Assembly (NCBI GenBank): GCA_937916485.1
Contig: CALFSV010000192.1
Span: forward strand, 1 to 15,119
Direction: 5' to 3'
Length of the DNA: 15,119 nt
Source: an uncultured Paracoccaceae bacterium
GTDB lineage: Bacteria; Pseudomonadota; Alphaproteobacteria; Rhodobacterales; Rhodobacteraceae
Positions within the stretch are counted from its first letter, which is position 1, and every line of letters starts with the position of its first letter. A program made the translations under genes and the position numbers. The notes under the pieces are model-generated. The model ran no database searches, was not told the DNA's origin, and worked only from the letters and a program-made list of their open reading frames with translations. Positions 1 to 7,236 of the stretch are shown piece by piece.

Positions 1-168
1 AGTTAGTTTTATCTGACAGTACCCAGCGGTATTATCAACCGCATCAAAAGGCCGGGCACATGACCGCAACCTGCAAACATCAAAGTCACTCAAATTAACC
101 CTTGCATAAAAGGAGCCGTCCACACATGACAGTACCGTTGCGCGCCCTTTTTCTTTGTCTGGCGCGCC
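1..168. other. Non-coding region downstream of the TauE/SafE gene
   Basis: No credible gene is visible. The decamer tgacagtacc occurs twice (13-22 and 126-135). An inverted repeat, gcgcgcc at 140-146 and ggcgcgc at 161-167 (7-base arms, 14-base loop), lies just past the minus-strand permease stop. It could be a weak transcription end for that gene, but no T-run follows it in the minus direction, so a terminator call is not secure. Confidence 0.4.
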
Positions 169-954
169 TTAGGCAGCACCCATCTGGGCAAACGCGTTGA
201 CCACCAGATACCCCCCGAGGATCACCAGCAGAACGTGAATGATCACGTAAAACGGGTCTTTTGGAATGCGTTTGTTGATCCGCTTTCCGATGAACATACC
301 CAGCGGCATGATCGGCAGCAGGCAGGCCGAAACCCAAAGGCTGTCGATGGTCACCAGACCGATACCAAACGCAATCGGGACTTTGACGATGTTGATCAGG
401 AAAAAGTACCAGATCAACAAAGACACATAGACCTGCGGCGCTAGGCGGAAGGGCAGCAGGAACATCTGGATCGGGGCTTCACCCATCAGGAAAAAGCTGG
501 TGAACCCCGTCGCGCCGTTCAGCCCGATAAGGCGCGGCCAATTGCGCGCAGATGGATCAACGATCGCCTCTACTTCGGACTTTTGCAGCGCGCGAATGAT
601 AAAGAACTTCACACCGATGACAAACGACATGACCCCTAAAAATATCGCGAGGTAATTTGTATCAATGTAGCGAAACACAACGGCGGCAATGAAAACGCCG
701 ACAATGCCTGCCGCCGCCATGGGCCATAACATCGCGTAGGGAACGGATTTGCGGTAAACCCATGCGAGGATGATATCCATCACGATGTAAGTGGGCAAAA
801 GCACGGAAATCGCAGTGGTGATGTCAGAAAACGCGGCCACCAACGGCATGGCCAGCGACGCGATCATGCCGCCGAACCCTGCCTTGGCCAAAGCTACAAA
901 GAACACTGCAAATCCGGCAACGCCCAAGAACACGATAGAATAGTCGCCGATCAT
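169..954 (-). CDS. TauE/SafE family sulfite exporter-like membrane permease
   Basis: A 261-residue, very hydrophobic polytopic inner-membrane protein with about seven or eight predicted membrane segments, close to the usual family length of 240-270. The N-terminal half contains the glycine-rich KAGFGG motif (residues about 24-29) after the first membrane segment, as in TauE/SafE proteins. The C-terminal half repeats the hydrophobic pattern and ends with the family-type stretch IGKRINKRIPKDPFY followed by a last membrane helix. Family members are proposed to export sulfite, sulfoacetate or other small organic anions; the substrate here is unknown. The ATG at 954 is preceded by a strong GAGGAGG ribosome site about 8 bases upstream, which fixes the start. 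The gene is on the same strand as the MBL, GST and GntR genes but is separated by about 200 bases containing a gene remnant, so co-transcription is possible but unproven. Confidence 0.88.
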   Translation of the reverse strand: MIGDYSIVFLGVAGFAVFFVALAKAGFGGMIASLAMPLVAAFSDITTAISVLLPTYIVMDIILAWVYRKSVPYAMLWPMAAAGIVGVFIAAVVFRYIDTNYLAIFLGVMSFVIGVKFFIIRALQKSEVEAIVDPSARNWPRLIGLNGATGFTSFFLMGEAPIQMFLLPFRLAPQVYVSLLIWYFFLINIVKVPIAFGIGLVTIDSLWVSACLLPIMPLGMFIGKRINKRIPKDPFYVIIHVLLVILGGYLVVNAFAQMGAA

Positions 955-1007
955 CGCCGTATCCTCCTCGAATGGCGTGCCTATTTTGCCGCGTCAATCG
1001 CGTTTAA

Positions 1008-1154
1008 CACCCGTTCCGGCTGTCAGGTGATCTGCCCGCGACATGGTTCCGCGCGTGGTATTCGAGCTGGATCGTCGCATTTCCTGCTGTACTGATCGTT
1101 GCGCCGATTGCGCGGCGCATTGTCGGGCGGCTCGTGGCCAAACCGCCCGCCTGA
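1008..1154 (+). pseudogene. Decayed 3' end of a DUF2798-family membrane protein gene
   Basis: The plus frame ending in TGA at 1152-1154 reads WFRAWYSSWIVAFPAVLIVA followed by PIARRIVGRLVAKPPA. This closely matches the second membrane helix and C-terminal tail typical of DUF2798 proteins (W..aW..sW.vAFP..l..aP..rr.v), which are normally about 75 residues with two membrane helices. The frame is closed upstream by TAA at 1005-1007 and has no start codon. The first helix is not found before the divergent permease gene begins at 954. Codons just upstream in another frame (near 990-1020) read IAFNTRSG, which could be the preceding part with a frameshift, but this is weaker. I infer a truncated, non-functional remnant lying between two minus-strand genes. 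Confidence 0.6.
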
Positions 1155-1156
1155 TT

Positions 1157-2035
1157 TTAAATCCGCAACTGATAGCTTGCAGGGGTCCAGCGGTAGCTGT
1201 CGCCGTTACGTTCAACGTAGCCAATAGAGGGAAACGGCATGTGATGGCCGCTGACCAATAGACGATCGGTTGCCACCATATCCAGCACCCGTTTGCGCGA
1301 CGCGATGGCCACGTCTTTGTCATCATCAAAGCCAACAGTGCTGTCGGGATATTGCAGGGAAAACACATAGTGGTTGGTGACGTCACCCCAGACCAGCAGC
1401 GATTTGTTGTCGCTTTCTAGGCGATACATCATGTGACCAAGCGAATGGCCGAACGCAGCCTCCGCCGTGAGCCCCGCAACAACTGCGTCGCCGTCTTCTA
1501 GAAATGTCATTTTTTCCGCAAGCGGCGGGATCAGTTTCAGAAACATATTGCGGTTTTGTTGGCGTTGCGCAGGGATTTCCGATCCGTCATTCCACGCGTC
1601 ATATTCGCGCCGCCCAATGGCATAGCGGGCATTCGGGAACGTCGGTTTATCGCCCTCCATTACACCGGCGATGTGATCGGGGTGGCAATGGGTGAACGCC
1701 ACGACATCGATGTCTTCGGGCGCATACCCCCCAAGGCCAAGTCGGCGCACAAGATTGCCCGCGCCATTGTCACGCTCCATCGCACCAAACCCAGTATCAA
1801 ACAGAACCGTCTTCCCACCAACGGTGATGACCGTCGGCGTGTAGGTGTTTTCGAACCCGTTTGTGGGCAGGTTATTGGTATGGGCGATGGCCGCGATTTC
1901 GCCCTCGGATTTATCCATCGCGAATGGTGGGTTTATCGGTTCGCGAATGTGCGCGCCGTCGAGGATCGTGGTCACGTCCGCTTGCCCAAGGGTGAAGCGG
2001 TGCAGAGTGGGGCGATATGCGTCTGGGCTGCTCAT
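1157..2035 (-). CDS. MBL-fold metallo-hydrolase
   Basis: A 292-residue metallo-beta-lactamase-fold protein when started at the ATG at 2035, which overlaps the GST stop codon by ATGA; an in-frame upstream ATG at 2116 would lie deep inside the GST gene and is unlikely. The metal-binding signature is complete: H116-x-H118-x-D120-H121 (THCHPDH), then H197 (FGHSLGH), D218 (WGD) and H264 (SGHH), which implies a two-zinc hydrolase site. The strand-turn LFDTGFG (about 78-84) is also typical. No signal peptide is seen, so it probably acts in the cytoplasm. The family includes lactonases, thioesterases/glyoxalases and other ester hydrolases. Coupling to a GST gene suggests hydrolysis of a thiol-, ester- or lactone-containing intermediate, but the substrate cannot be told. 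It is translationally coupled to the GST and likely controlled by the GntR regulator upstream. Confidence 0.85.
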   Translation of the reverse strand: MSSPDAYRPTLHRFTLGQADVTTILDGAHIREPINPPFAMDKSEGEIAAIAHTNNLPTNGFENTYTPTVITVGGKTVLFDTGFGAMERDNGAGNLVRRLGLGGYAPEDIDVVAFTHCHPDHIAGVMEGDKPTFPNARYAIGRREYDAWNDGSEIPAQRQQNRNMFLKLIPPLAEKMTFLEDGDAVVAGLTAEAAFGHSLGHMMYRLESDNKSLLVWGDVTNHYVFSLQYPDSTVGFDDDKDVAIASRKRVLDMVATDRLLVSGHHMPFPSIGYVERNGDSYRWTPASYQLRI

Positions 2036-2670
2036 GGCATTGGCACCTCGGTTGTGAATTTGGGGACGGAATAGCCTTTTTGAACGGCGGGCCGTTCGGC
2101 AATTCGCACGTACCAATTGCGGACATTCGGGAATTCGTTCAAATCAATTTCCTGCCATTCAAACCGCGATACCCAAGGCCAGCACGCCATGTCTGCAATG
2201 GTGTACATGCCGCGCCCGTCGCCTGCGATATAGTCGCGCCCCTCCAGACGTTCGTTCAAGACACGGTACAATCGCTTGCCCTCGCCGTGATATCTTTGTT
2301 CGCCGTATTCGGATTTGCCTTTGTTGTATTTGACGAAGTGGTGGACCTGTCCAAGCATCGGACCAAGGCCGCCCATTTGCCACATGAGCCATTCAACCAT
2401 CTTCCAATATTCATCGCCCTCACATTGGAATTTTTTATGCTTATCAGCGAGGTACATCATGATCGCACCTGTTTCCATCATTTGGATTCCGGTCTCGTGA
2501 TCGACGATTGCGGGGATGCGATTATTTGGCGCGATCTTCAGGAAATTGGGATCAAACTGTTCATCCTTTGAAATGTCGACGCTGTGCACGGTGTAGGGGA
2601 TGCCCAATTCTTCGAGAAGAATAGAAACTTTGCGGCCGTTCGGTGTGGTCCAAGAATAGAGGTCAATCAT
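2032..2670 (-). CDS. Glutathione S-transferase family protein, YfcG/YghU-like
   Basis: A 212-residue GST of normal length. The N-terminal thioredoxin-like domain (residues 1-80) begins MIDLYSWTTPNGRKVSILLE and contains DISKDEQF, PNNRIPAIVDHE (cis-Pro at about 53) and E66-T67, the glutathione-binding pair that is usually Glu-Ser. T9 and N11 of the TTPNG motif correspond to the Thr/Asn active-site residues of E. coli YfcG/YghU, which bind two glutathione or a glutathione disulfide and act as disulfide-bond oxidoreductases. The helical C-terminal domain spans about 90-205. The start at 2670 has an AAGGAA ribosome site 6 bases upstream. It lies 16 bases after the GntR gene and overlaps the MBL gene by ATGA, so the three form one unit. 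Its job could be glutathione conjugation or removal, isomerisation, or disulfide reduction of a pathway intermediate; which one is not determined. Confidence 0.88.
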   Translation of the reverse strand: MIDLYSWTTPNGRKVSILLEELGIPYTVHSVDISKDEQFDPNFLKIAPNNRIPAIVDHETGIQMMETGAIMMYLADKHKKFQCEGDEYWKMVEWLMWQMGGLGPMLGQVHHFVKYNKGKSEYGEQRYHGEGKRLYRVLNERLEGRDYIAGDGRGMYTIADMACWPWVSRFEWQEIDLNEFPNVRNWYVRIAERPAVQKGYSVPKFTTEVPMP

Positions 2671-2686
2671 GGTTATTCCTTTTGTG

Positions 2687-3436
2687 TCAAACTTCAGCAG
2701 TCATTGCATTTAGCGTAGATTTCAGATGCGCGCGCATAGCCAATTTGGCCGCCGCGCAATCACGTTTGGCGATGGCGGTAACGATCGCGTCGTGTTCGTT
2801 AAATGACTGGTAATCAGGGGGTGGCCCTTCGACACTTAGTAACAACTGCCGCCATACAACGACTTGGCGCACAGCGTTCATTATTTTGTGCATTTCGTGC
2901 AGCAAAACATTGCCAGAGCTTTGTGCGATCAAATCATGTAGCGCGGAATCAAGGCGTTCATATTCTTCCCACGTCGGTGCGGCGCGGATATCTGCACAAA
3001 GCGTCAAGGCTCGGCTGATCTGCTGCGGCGTGGCGTGTAATGCGGCCAGTTGTGCTAGTTCCGGTTCAAGCGTTATGCGCGCGGTCATCGCATCATACGG
3101 GCTGACGCGGTCGGTCATGTCCGCCATCGATATCAACGGGGTGGGCGGGATGATCACAAAGGTACCGCGCCCGACATGGCGATTGATCCGGCCTTCATTT
3201 TCTAGAACCGCAAGAGCTTTGCGCAGCTTTGGCCTGCTTAGACTTAGTGTGCCTGCGAGGATGCGTTCAGGTGGCAGGCGGCTGCCGGTTTTCTGATTAC
3301 TTTGGGTTAACCAGTGCCGAACAAATTCCAACGATGTAGATGACTTTGGTTGACCAATTTTTCCCACACCCCGTCTTGTCATCTTATTTTCAGATGTAGA
3401 GTATACAAAATTATCATGCAATCTATTTTGATTCAT
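2687..3436 (-). CDS. FadR-subfamily GntR transcriptional regulator (FCD ligand domain)
   Basis: A 249-residue repressor-type regulator. A winged helix-turn-helix spans about residues 36-95 (SRLPPERILAGTLSLSRPKL to HVGRGTFV). An all-helical FCD domain spans about 112-240 and carries the usual metal/ligand set D163, H167, H215 and H237, so it probably senses a small carboxylate through a bound metal. FCD regulators commonly control catabolism of organic acids and aromatics. It is divergent from the catabolic operon at 3538 and heads the GST-MBL unit. The start is uncertain. ATG at 3436 gives the long form, but ATG at 3382 (residue 19) or a later codon is equally plausible, because the first 35 residues are not family-like and the DNA encoding IGQPK repeats the intergenic operator core. 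A TATACT sequence (minus strand, 3400-3405) lies just upstream of the 3382 start. Confidence 0.87.
   Translation of the reverse strand: MNQNRLHDNFVYSTSENKMTRRGVGKIGQPKSSTSLEFVRHWLTQSNQKTGSRLPPERILAGTLSLSRPKLRKALAVLENEGRINRHVGRGTFVIIPPTPLISMADMTDRVSPYDAMTARITLEPELAQLAALHATPQQISRALTLCADIRAAPTWEEYERLDSALHDLIAQSSGNVLLHEMHKIMNAVRQVVVWRQLLLSVEGPPPDYQSFNEHDAIVTAIAKRDCAAAKLAMRAHLKSTLNAMTAEV
3345..3359. promoter_or_regulatory. Candidate second operator inside the regulator 5' region
   Basis: The plus strand reads tttggttgaccaatt. Its minus strand contains attggtcaaccaa, sharing a 15-base core, aaattggtcaaccaa, with the intergenic palindrome at 3489-3503. The inner TTGGT-tg-ACCAA is an inverted repeat. 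A weaker relative, tgggttaacca, lies at 3303-3313. Repetition of a TGGT..ACCA element on both sides of the divergent promoters suggests cooperative or autoregulatory binding by the GntR protein. It lies within the annotated coding region if either early start is used, so coincidence cannot be excluded. Confidence 0.45.
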
Positions 3437-3490
3437 CGGCCATTCTGTTTTTGAGCGTTACGTTGGTAGTCCGCTGACACGATTCGCTAA

Positions 3491-3504
3491 ATTGGTCAAC
3501 CAAT
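3491..3504. promoter_or_regulatory. Candidate GntR operator in the divergent intergenic region
   Basis: A perfect inverted repeat, attggt-ca-accaat. FadR-subfamily GntR proteins typically bind TGGT-N2/3-ACCA palindromes (for example PdhR and FadR sites, usually with three central bases). The site lies between the divergent regulator and the catabolic operon, 34 bases upstream of the plus-strand ATG at 3538. It overlaps a possible -35 element, so bound protein would block transcription of the operon. Assignment to this regulator is inference from position and shape. Confidence 0.6.
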
Positions 3505-3521
3505 CTGGTCGCCAACATATA
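3492..3521 (+). promoter_or_regulatory. Possible promoter of the catabolic operon
   Basis: TTGGTC (3492-3497) and CATATA (3516-3521) are spaced by 18 bases, a tolerable sigma-70-like pair that overlaps the inverted repeat at 3491-3504. Transcription would begin around 3528, which leaves little leader for the ATG at 3538 but a normal leader for the in-frame ATG at 3583. Support is weak and sequence-only. Confidence 0.3.
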
Positions 3522-3537
3522 GCCGCGGGGGGGATAC

Positions 3538-4707
3538 ATGCGCAACGGGCAAAACTGGGACGGTGTGACAACCGCTGATACCATGAAGCTTCCCACAACG
3601 ATGCGGGCGTGGGTTCTTGGTGATCCTGACGAATTAACCTTGGTCGACAAACCACTGCCAGCCCCCGAACGCGCAGAAGCGCTTGTCCGGATTGACGCTG
3701 TGGCGATCTGCGCCACCGACCTCGAAGTGATTTCATACGGCACACCTGCCGTTGTTGAGGGTGGAAAGCCATTCAATAAAAACTGGACTCCCGGTCATGA
3801 ATATATGGGAACAATAGCCGCCCTTGGGCCCGGCGTGGATGAGTTTGAGATCGGGGACCGCGTAACAGTCGAAATTCATGCGGGGTGCGGCCAGTGCAAA
3901 CGCTGCCGCGCGGGCATGTATACGTCCTGTCACAATTATGGCTTGAACTACGGCGACAAAAACAAAGGCCACCGCGCCAACGGGTTCACGTCGCAAGGTG
4001 GCTTTGCCGAATATGCGATCAACAACATCAATACGATGATCAAAGTGCCCGATCATATGTCCGACGAAGAGGCGACATTGGTCGTCACGGCGGGAACATC
4101 GATGTATGGGATGACCGAACTCGGGGGGCTAATTTCTGGCGAAAGCATGGTCGTCATCGGACCGGGGCCCATCGGGCTTTTGGCGGTGGCAGTTGCCAAA
4201 TCGCTGGGTGCTTCGCCAGTTATACTGGTTGGAACGCGGGAAAATCGGAATGAAATCGGACGCCAGCTCGGGGCAGATTATGTCATCGACGGGCGCAAAG
4301 AAGATGTTGTCGCGCGTGTCATGGAAATTACCGGTAAAGGCGCGGATTACGTTATGGATTGCGCGGGAAATGAAACGACTGTGAACGACGCCGTGCATAT
4401 GACCAATCGGGGCGGCAAAGTCTGTCTGGCCGCTTTTCCGAAAAATCCGGTGAACTTCGATCTCGGCTATCTCGCCGTGAACAACATCTATCTTTACGGA
4501 ACACGAGGCGAGGGCAAATCCGCAACCCACCGCGCGATGGCGTTTATGGCTGCGGGGCGTTTTGATGCGTCGGTTATTCACACGCACACTTTCCCGTTGG
4601 ATTTATTGCCCGAGGCACTGCGTTATGCGCGCGAACGGGTCGATGATGCGATTAAAGTCGTCGTGTCGATGCGCGGTAAGGGCAATGCGACGGGAGACAA
4701 GTCATGA
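3538..4707 (+). CDS. Zinc-dependent medium-chain alcohol/polyol dehydrogenase (threonine dehydrogenase-like MDR)
   Basis: A 389-residue medium-chain dehydrogenase. Catalytic zinc ligands are visible: C58 in AICATD and H87-E88 in PGHEYMG. The four structural-zinc cysteines are C117, C120, C123 and C131 (GCGQCKRCRAGMYTSC). The Rossmann turn GPGPIG is at 208-213, and the second strand ends VGTREN instead of an acidic residue, which hints at NADP(H) use (inference). It oxidises or reduces a secondary alcohol/ketone; the substrate is unknown. ATG at 3538 has a run of seven G just upstream, a poor ribosome site. The in-frame ATG at 3583 (MKLPTTMRAW) gives 374 residues, closer to family length, and is a real alternative start. 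It is the first gene of the long operon, divergent from the GntR regulator, and overlaps the next gene by ATGA. Confidence 0.9.
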   Translation: MRNGQNWDGVTTADTMKLPTTMRAWVLGDPDELTLVDKPLPAPERAEALVRIDAVAICATDLEVISYGTPAVVEGGKPFNKNWTPGHEYMGTIAALGPGVDEFEIGDRVTVEIHAGCGQCKRCRAGMYTSCHNYGLNYGDKNKGHRANGFTSQGGFAEYAINNINTMIKVPDHMSDEEATLVVTAGTSMYGMTELGGLISGESMVVIGPGPIGLLAVAVAKSLGASPVILVGTRENRNEIGRQLGADYVIDGRKEDVVARVMEITGKGADYVMDCAGNETTVNDAVHMTNRGGKVCLAAFPKNPVNFDLGYLAVNNIYLYGTRGEGKSATHRAMAFMAAGRFDASVIHTHTFPLDLLPEALRYARERVDDAIKVVVSMRGKGNATGDKS

Positions 4708-5633
4708 AAGCGAGCTTGATGAAAGCACGGCGTGGCATATACGCGGCGGCGGTGTCCCCGTTCAAAGCAGACGGCTCATTGGATTTCGACAAATCGGTCG
4801 CCTATTCAAAGCACCTTTTATCCGATGGGGGCTGCGACGGCGTTGCCCCGACAGGCACCACGGGCGAGGGCACGTCCGTTGCCATGGTGGACCGTCTGGA
4901 ATTGCCTGCGGCCTTTGCGAAGGCTGGCATTGAAACAGATCGCGTGATTTTTGGCACTGGGGCGCCGGCCTCTGGTGATTGTCTGGCGTTGACCAAGGCG
5001 GCGTGCGACGCGGGCTATACCAATGTGCTGGTCTTGCCGCCGTATTATTACAAGAACCCATCTGATGATGGGCTTTATGCCTATTACGCCAATCTAATCA
5101 ATGGCGTCGGGCGCGATGATCTGCGTGTGTACCTGTATCATTTCCCCCAGATGTCGGCGGTTCCATTGTCCACCGATCTAGTACTGCGATTGAAGGCAGA
5201 TTTTGGCGCGGTGATTGCTGGTTTGAAAGACAGCAGTGGGGATTTCAGCCAGTCGGCTGCATTTATGAAGGCGACTGGTGGTATTGGTTCGGACTTTGAC
5301 GTTTTCCCATCGTCTGAAGCGATGCTTTGGGATGGTTTGGCCCTTGGTAGTGCGGGGATTATATCGGGGTCGACAAATGTGTTTGGTTCGCTGACGCAAG
5401 TCGCGTTGCAAGCCGCAGAAGGGCAGGCACGCGATACTGCGATGGAGGCTGTGCAAGCTGCCCGCGCGGCCGCATCAAAATATCCGCTAATGGCTTCGAT
5501 AAAACAGGCCGAGGCATGGCGCACAGGTGATGATAGTTGGGCCCGTATGGCACCACCACTGGTGGAGTTGACGGACGCCCAGAAAACCAATTGGCGCGCT
5601 GATCTGATCGCCCATAAAGGAGGAATCGCATGA
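4704..5633 (+). CDS. Dihydrodipicolinate synthase/N-acetylneuraminate lyase family protein
   Basis: A 309-residue TIM-barrel class I aldolase/dehydratase-type enzyme of normal family length. It has the carboxylate-binding GTTGE motif at 51-55, catalytic tyrosine Y145 (YLYHFP) and Schiff-base lysine K175 in AGLKDSSGD. The active site is therefore complete for reactions on a 2-oxo acid such as pyruvate addition, retro-aldol cleavage, dehydration or deamination. It is unlikely to be the housekeeping lysine-biosynthesis DapA, because it is buried in a catabolic operon between an MDR dehydrogenase and a cupin and has the YHFP variant of the tyrosine motif seen in catabolic relatives (family recollection, not searched). 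Start ATG at 4704 overlaps the previous stop (ATGA). A second in-frame ATG at 4719 would remove only five residues. It ends overlapping the cupin gene, again by ATGA, so the three genes are translationally coupled. Confidence 0.9.
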   Translation: MKASLMKARRGIYAAAVSPFKADGSLDFDKSVAYSKHLLSDGGCDGVAPTGTTGEGTSVAMVDRLELPAAFAKAGIETDRVIFGTGAPASGDCLALTKAACDAGYTNVLVLPPYYYKNPSDDGLYAYYANLINGVGRDDLRVYLYHFPQMSAVPLSTDLVLRLKADFGAVIAGLKDSSGDFSQSAAFMKATGGIGSDFDVFPSSEAMLWDGLALGSAGIISGSTNVFGSLTQVALQAAEGQARDTAMEAVQAARAAASKYPLMASIKQAEAWRTGDDSWARMAPPLVELTDAQKTNWRADLIAHKGGIA

Positions 5634-6088
5634 GCGAACATGGACCACATCACGTGGAAACCAATCCAGATTCTGCCGCCTTCGCCCATTGGCCACAGGA
5701 CGTTTATCAAGAAATGCTGCAAAGCCATGACAATGGATGTGTAGGGACAGTTCTCGTGTCCGAAACAGACCGCGTTCGCGTTTGGCACTTGCGCATACCT
5801 GTCGGAACCCGCTGCGGGTTTCACCGTCACGTTAATCCATATTTTTGGTCGGCGCTGAAACCTGGCATTGCACGTGGATATTTCTCATCTGGCGAAATTC
5901 GCGACACCGAACACTACGTCGGTGAAACCAAACATTTTCACTATGGACCGGGGGATTACATGCTCCATTCGGTCGAAAACATCGGGGGCACCGACTTAGC
6001 ATTTGCAACGGTCGAATTTCTTGATGGCACGAATCCACCGCTGGCGTTGCCGCCAGAGGTGAAGCTGGTTGTGCCAAGCGCAACCTGA
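5630..6088 (+). CDS. Small single-domain cupin protein
   Basis: A 152-residue cytoplasmic beta-barrel (cupin) protein. Motif 1 is recognisable at FHRHVNPYFWSALKPG, with metal ligands H65 and H67, but the usual glutamate a few residues later is replaced by aromatic or small residues. Motif 2 is GPGDYMLHSVENIG (106-119), with H113 as the third ligand and N117. A three-histidine site without Glu suggests either a 3-His metal centre or loss of one ligand. Small cupins in catabolic operons may be isomerases, lyases, dioxygenases or sugar/acid binding proteins; none can be chosen here. GGAGG before ATG 5630 and the ATGA overlap with the upstream lyase support the start. It is followed by a structured 77-base spacer before the TRAP binding-protein gene. 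Confidence 0.8.
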   Translation: MSEHGPHHVETNPDSAAFAHWPQDVYQEMLQSHDNGCVGTVLVSETDRVRVWHLRIPVGTRCGFHRHVNPYFWSALKPGIARGYFSSGEIRDTEHYVGETKHFHYGPGDYMLHSVENIGGTDLAFATVEFLDGTNPPLALPPEVKLVVPSAT

Positions 6089-6134
6089 GCCTTTTGAAGC
6101 CGTTCGGAGTGAACGGCGGGAGGCGACAAAGGCT
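6088..6134 (+). other. Nested inverted repeats in the spacer before the TRAP binding-protein gene
   Basis: An inner perfect stem, gccgttc (6099-6105) and gaacggc (6111-6117) with a five-base loop, sits inside an outer perfect pair, agccttt (6088-6094) and aaaggct (6128-6134). No T-run follows, so it is not an intrinsic terminator. Such intercistronic structures commonly stabilise or delimit mRNA upstream of highly expressed periplasmic binding-protein genes; that role here is inferred. Confidence 0.6.
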
Positions 6135-6165
6135 TTGAAATAGCCAAAAACTGGGAGGAAGACCA

Positions 6166-7221
6166 ATGAAGAGGATTGCATATAGTCTAGCCGCCGCGAC
6201 AAGTTTGATCGCTGGCACCGCACAGGCAGACGAAATCACACTACGGATCGGATCGGGCCACCCGCCCGGTGTTGTTTATGCCGGATTGATGATCGACTAT
6301 TTCCAACCCGAACTTAAACGCCGCGTTGAGGCCGAGACTGAGCACACGATTAATTTCGTTGAGGGGTATTCCGGATCGATCGTAACGGTTAAGGAAGTCC
6401 TCGAAGGGGTGCAGGATGGCATCTTGGATATTGGCGGATTCTGCATGTGCTTTGAGCCATCAAACCTGCCATTGCATGCCTTTCAGGTGATGTTGCCTTT
6501 CGGCACCATGGACCCAGAGCAGAGCCTTGCCATTGCGCAGGATGTCTATGCTGAAGTTCCCTACATGACCGACGTGTTCCCAGACGAGTTTAATCAGGTT
6601 TTGATCGCACGGATTGCAGACGGCGGCTATAATATTGGGTCTGATTTCCCGTGGGAAACTCTGGAAGATCTGCAAGGCCACAAGATCGGTGGCGCGGGTC
6701 TTAACCTAAACTGGCTGGAGAATGCAGGTATCATCCCTGTGTCCTCATCGCTCGCAACGGCTTACACAGAGATGTCGACTGGCGTTTATGAAGGTTGGAT
6801 TATGTTCCCCTCTGCGTGGGTCAATCTTAAACTTTATGAGCCCGGACCATACTATACGCTGATCGGCTTCGGCTCGATCACGTGGCACGCCATGACGATC
6901 AATCAGGACACCTACGACGAGTTGCCACCGGAGGTGCAGACGATCCTTTTGGAAGTCGCAGCGGAGTATGAGCAGCAGACCGGCTCGGTAAACTTGTCGG
7001 AGTATGACCGTCTTGTTGACGAGCTGCGCGAGTTGATCACCGTAACCGAGATCGATCCTTCGGTACGCCAAGAGTGGGCTGAATCGTTGCAGGACTGGGT
7101 CCAGCGCAACGCTGACGATCTCGAAGGGCAAGGGCTTCCCGCCAAGCAGGTGCTGAACCTTGTGCTCGATAGTGCAGAGGAGCGCGGATACGATTGGCCA
7201 GTGCGCTACACTGTCGAGTAG
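6166..7221 (+). CDS. dctP: TRAP transporter periplasmic substrate-binding protein (DctP family)
   Basis: A 351-residue periplasmic receptor. Residues 1-21 form a Sec signal peptide (MKR, hydrophobic core, cleavage after AQA). The mature protein begins DEITLRIGSGHPPG. The DctP-type two-lobed fold is indicated by EVLEGVQDGILDIG, DLQGHKIGGAG (168-178) and ATAYTEMSTGVYEGWIMFPS. Most DctP/SiaP proteins have an arginine at the KIR position that clamps the ligand carboxylate; here the position is G175, as in a divergent subfamily, so the ligand may be bound differently. It delivers solute to the membrane pair encoded next. The gene has a strong GGGAGGAAG ribosome site and is flanked by hairpins, a usual way to express the receptor above the permease. 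The symbol is used at family level only; the ligand is unknown. Confidence 0.9.
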   Translation: MKRIAYSLAAATSLIAGTAQADEITLRIGSGHPPGVVYAGLMIDYFQPELKRRVEAETEHTINFVEGYSGSIVTVKEVLEGVQDGILDIGGFCMCFEPSNLPLHAFQVMLPFGTMDPEQSLAIAQDVYAEVPYMTDVFPDEFNQVLIARIADGGYNIGSDFPWETLEDLQGHKIGGAGLNLNWLENAGIIPVSSSLATAYTEMSTGVYEGWIMFPSAWVNLKLYEPGPYYTLIGFGSITWHAMTINQDTYDELPPEVQTILLEVAAEYEQQTGSVNLSEYDRLVDELRELITVTEIDPSVRQEWAESLQDWVQRNADDLEGQGLPAKQVLNLVLDSAEERGYDWPVRYTVE

Positions 7222-7236
7222 ACGCTGACTGATCAC

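Noticed and set aside
994..1386. Minus-strand 130-residue ORF
   Set aside because: It is out of frame with the MBL gene it overlaps and has a composition typical of a shadow frame.
1157..2116. Longer MBL hydrolase starting at 2116
   Set aside because: The extra 27 residues overlap the GST coding sequence and are unlike the family; ATG at 2035 forms a clean ATGA coupling.
4129..4587. Minus-strand 152-residue ORF opposite the zinc MDR gene
   Set aside because: It lies wholly antisense to a gene with complete motifs and shows no family features.
6088..6134. Terminator splitting the operon before the TRAP genes
   Set aside because: The stems have no following T-run and a good ribosome site comes soon after, so an mRNA-stability element fits better.
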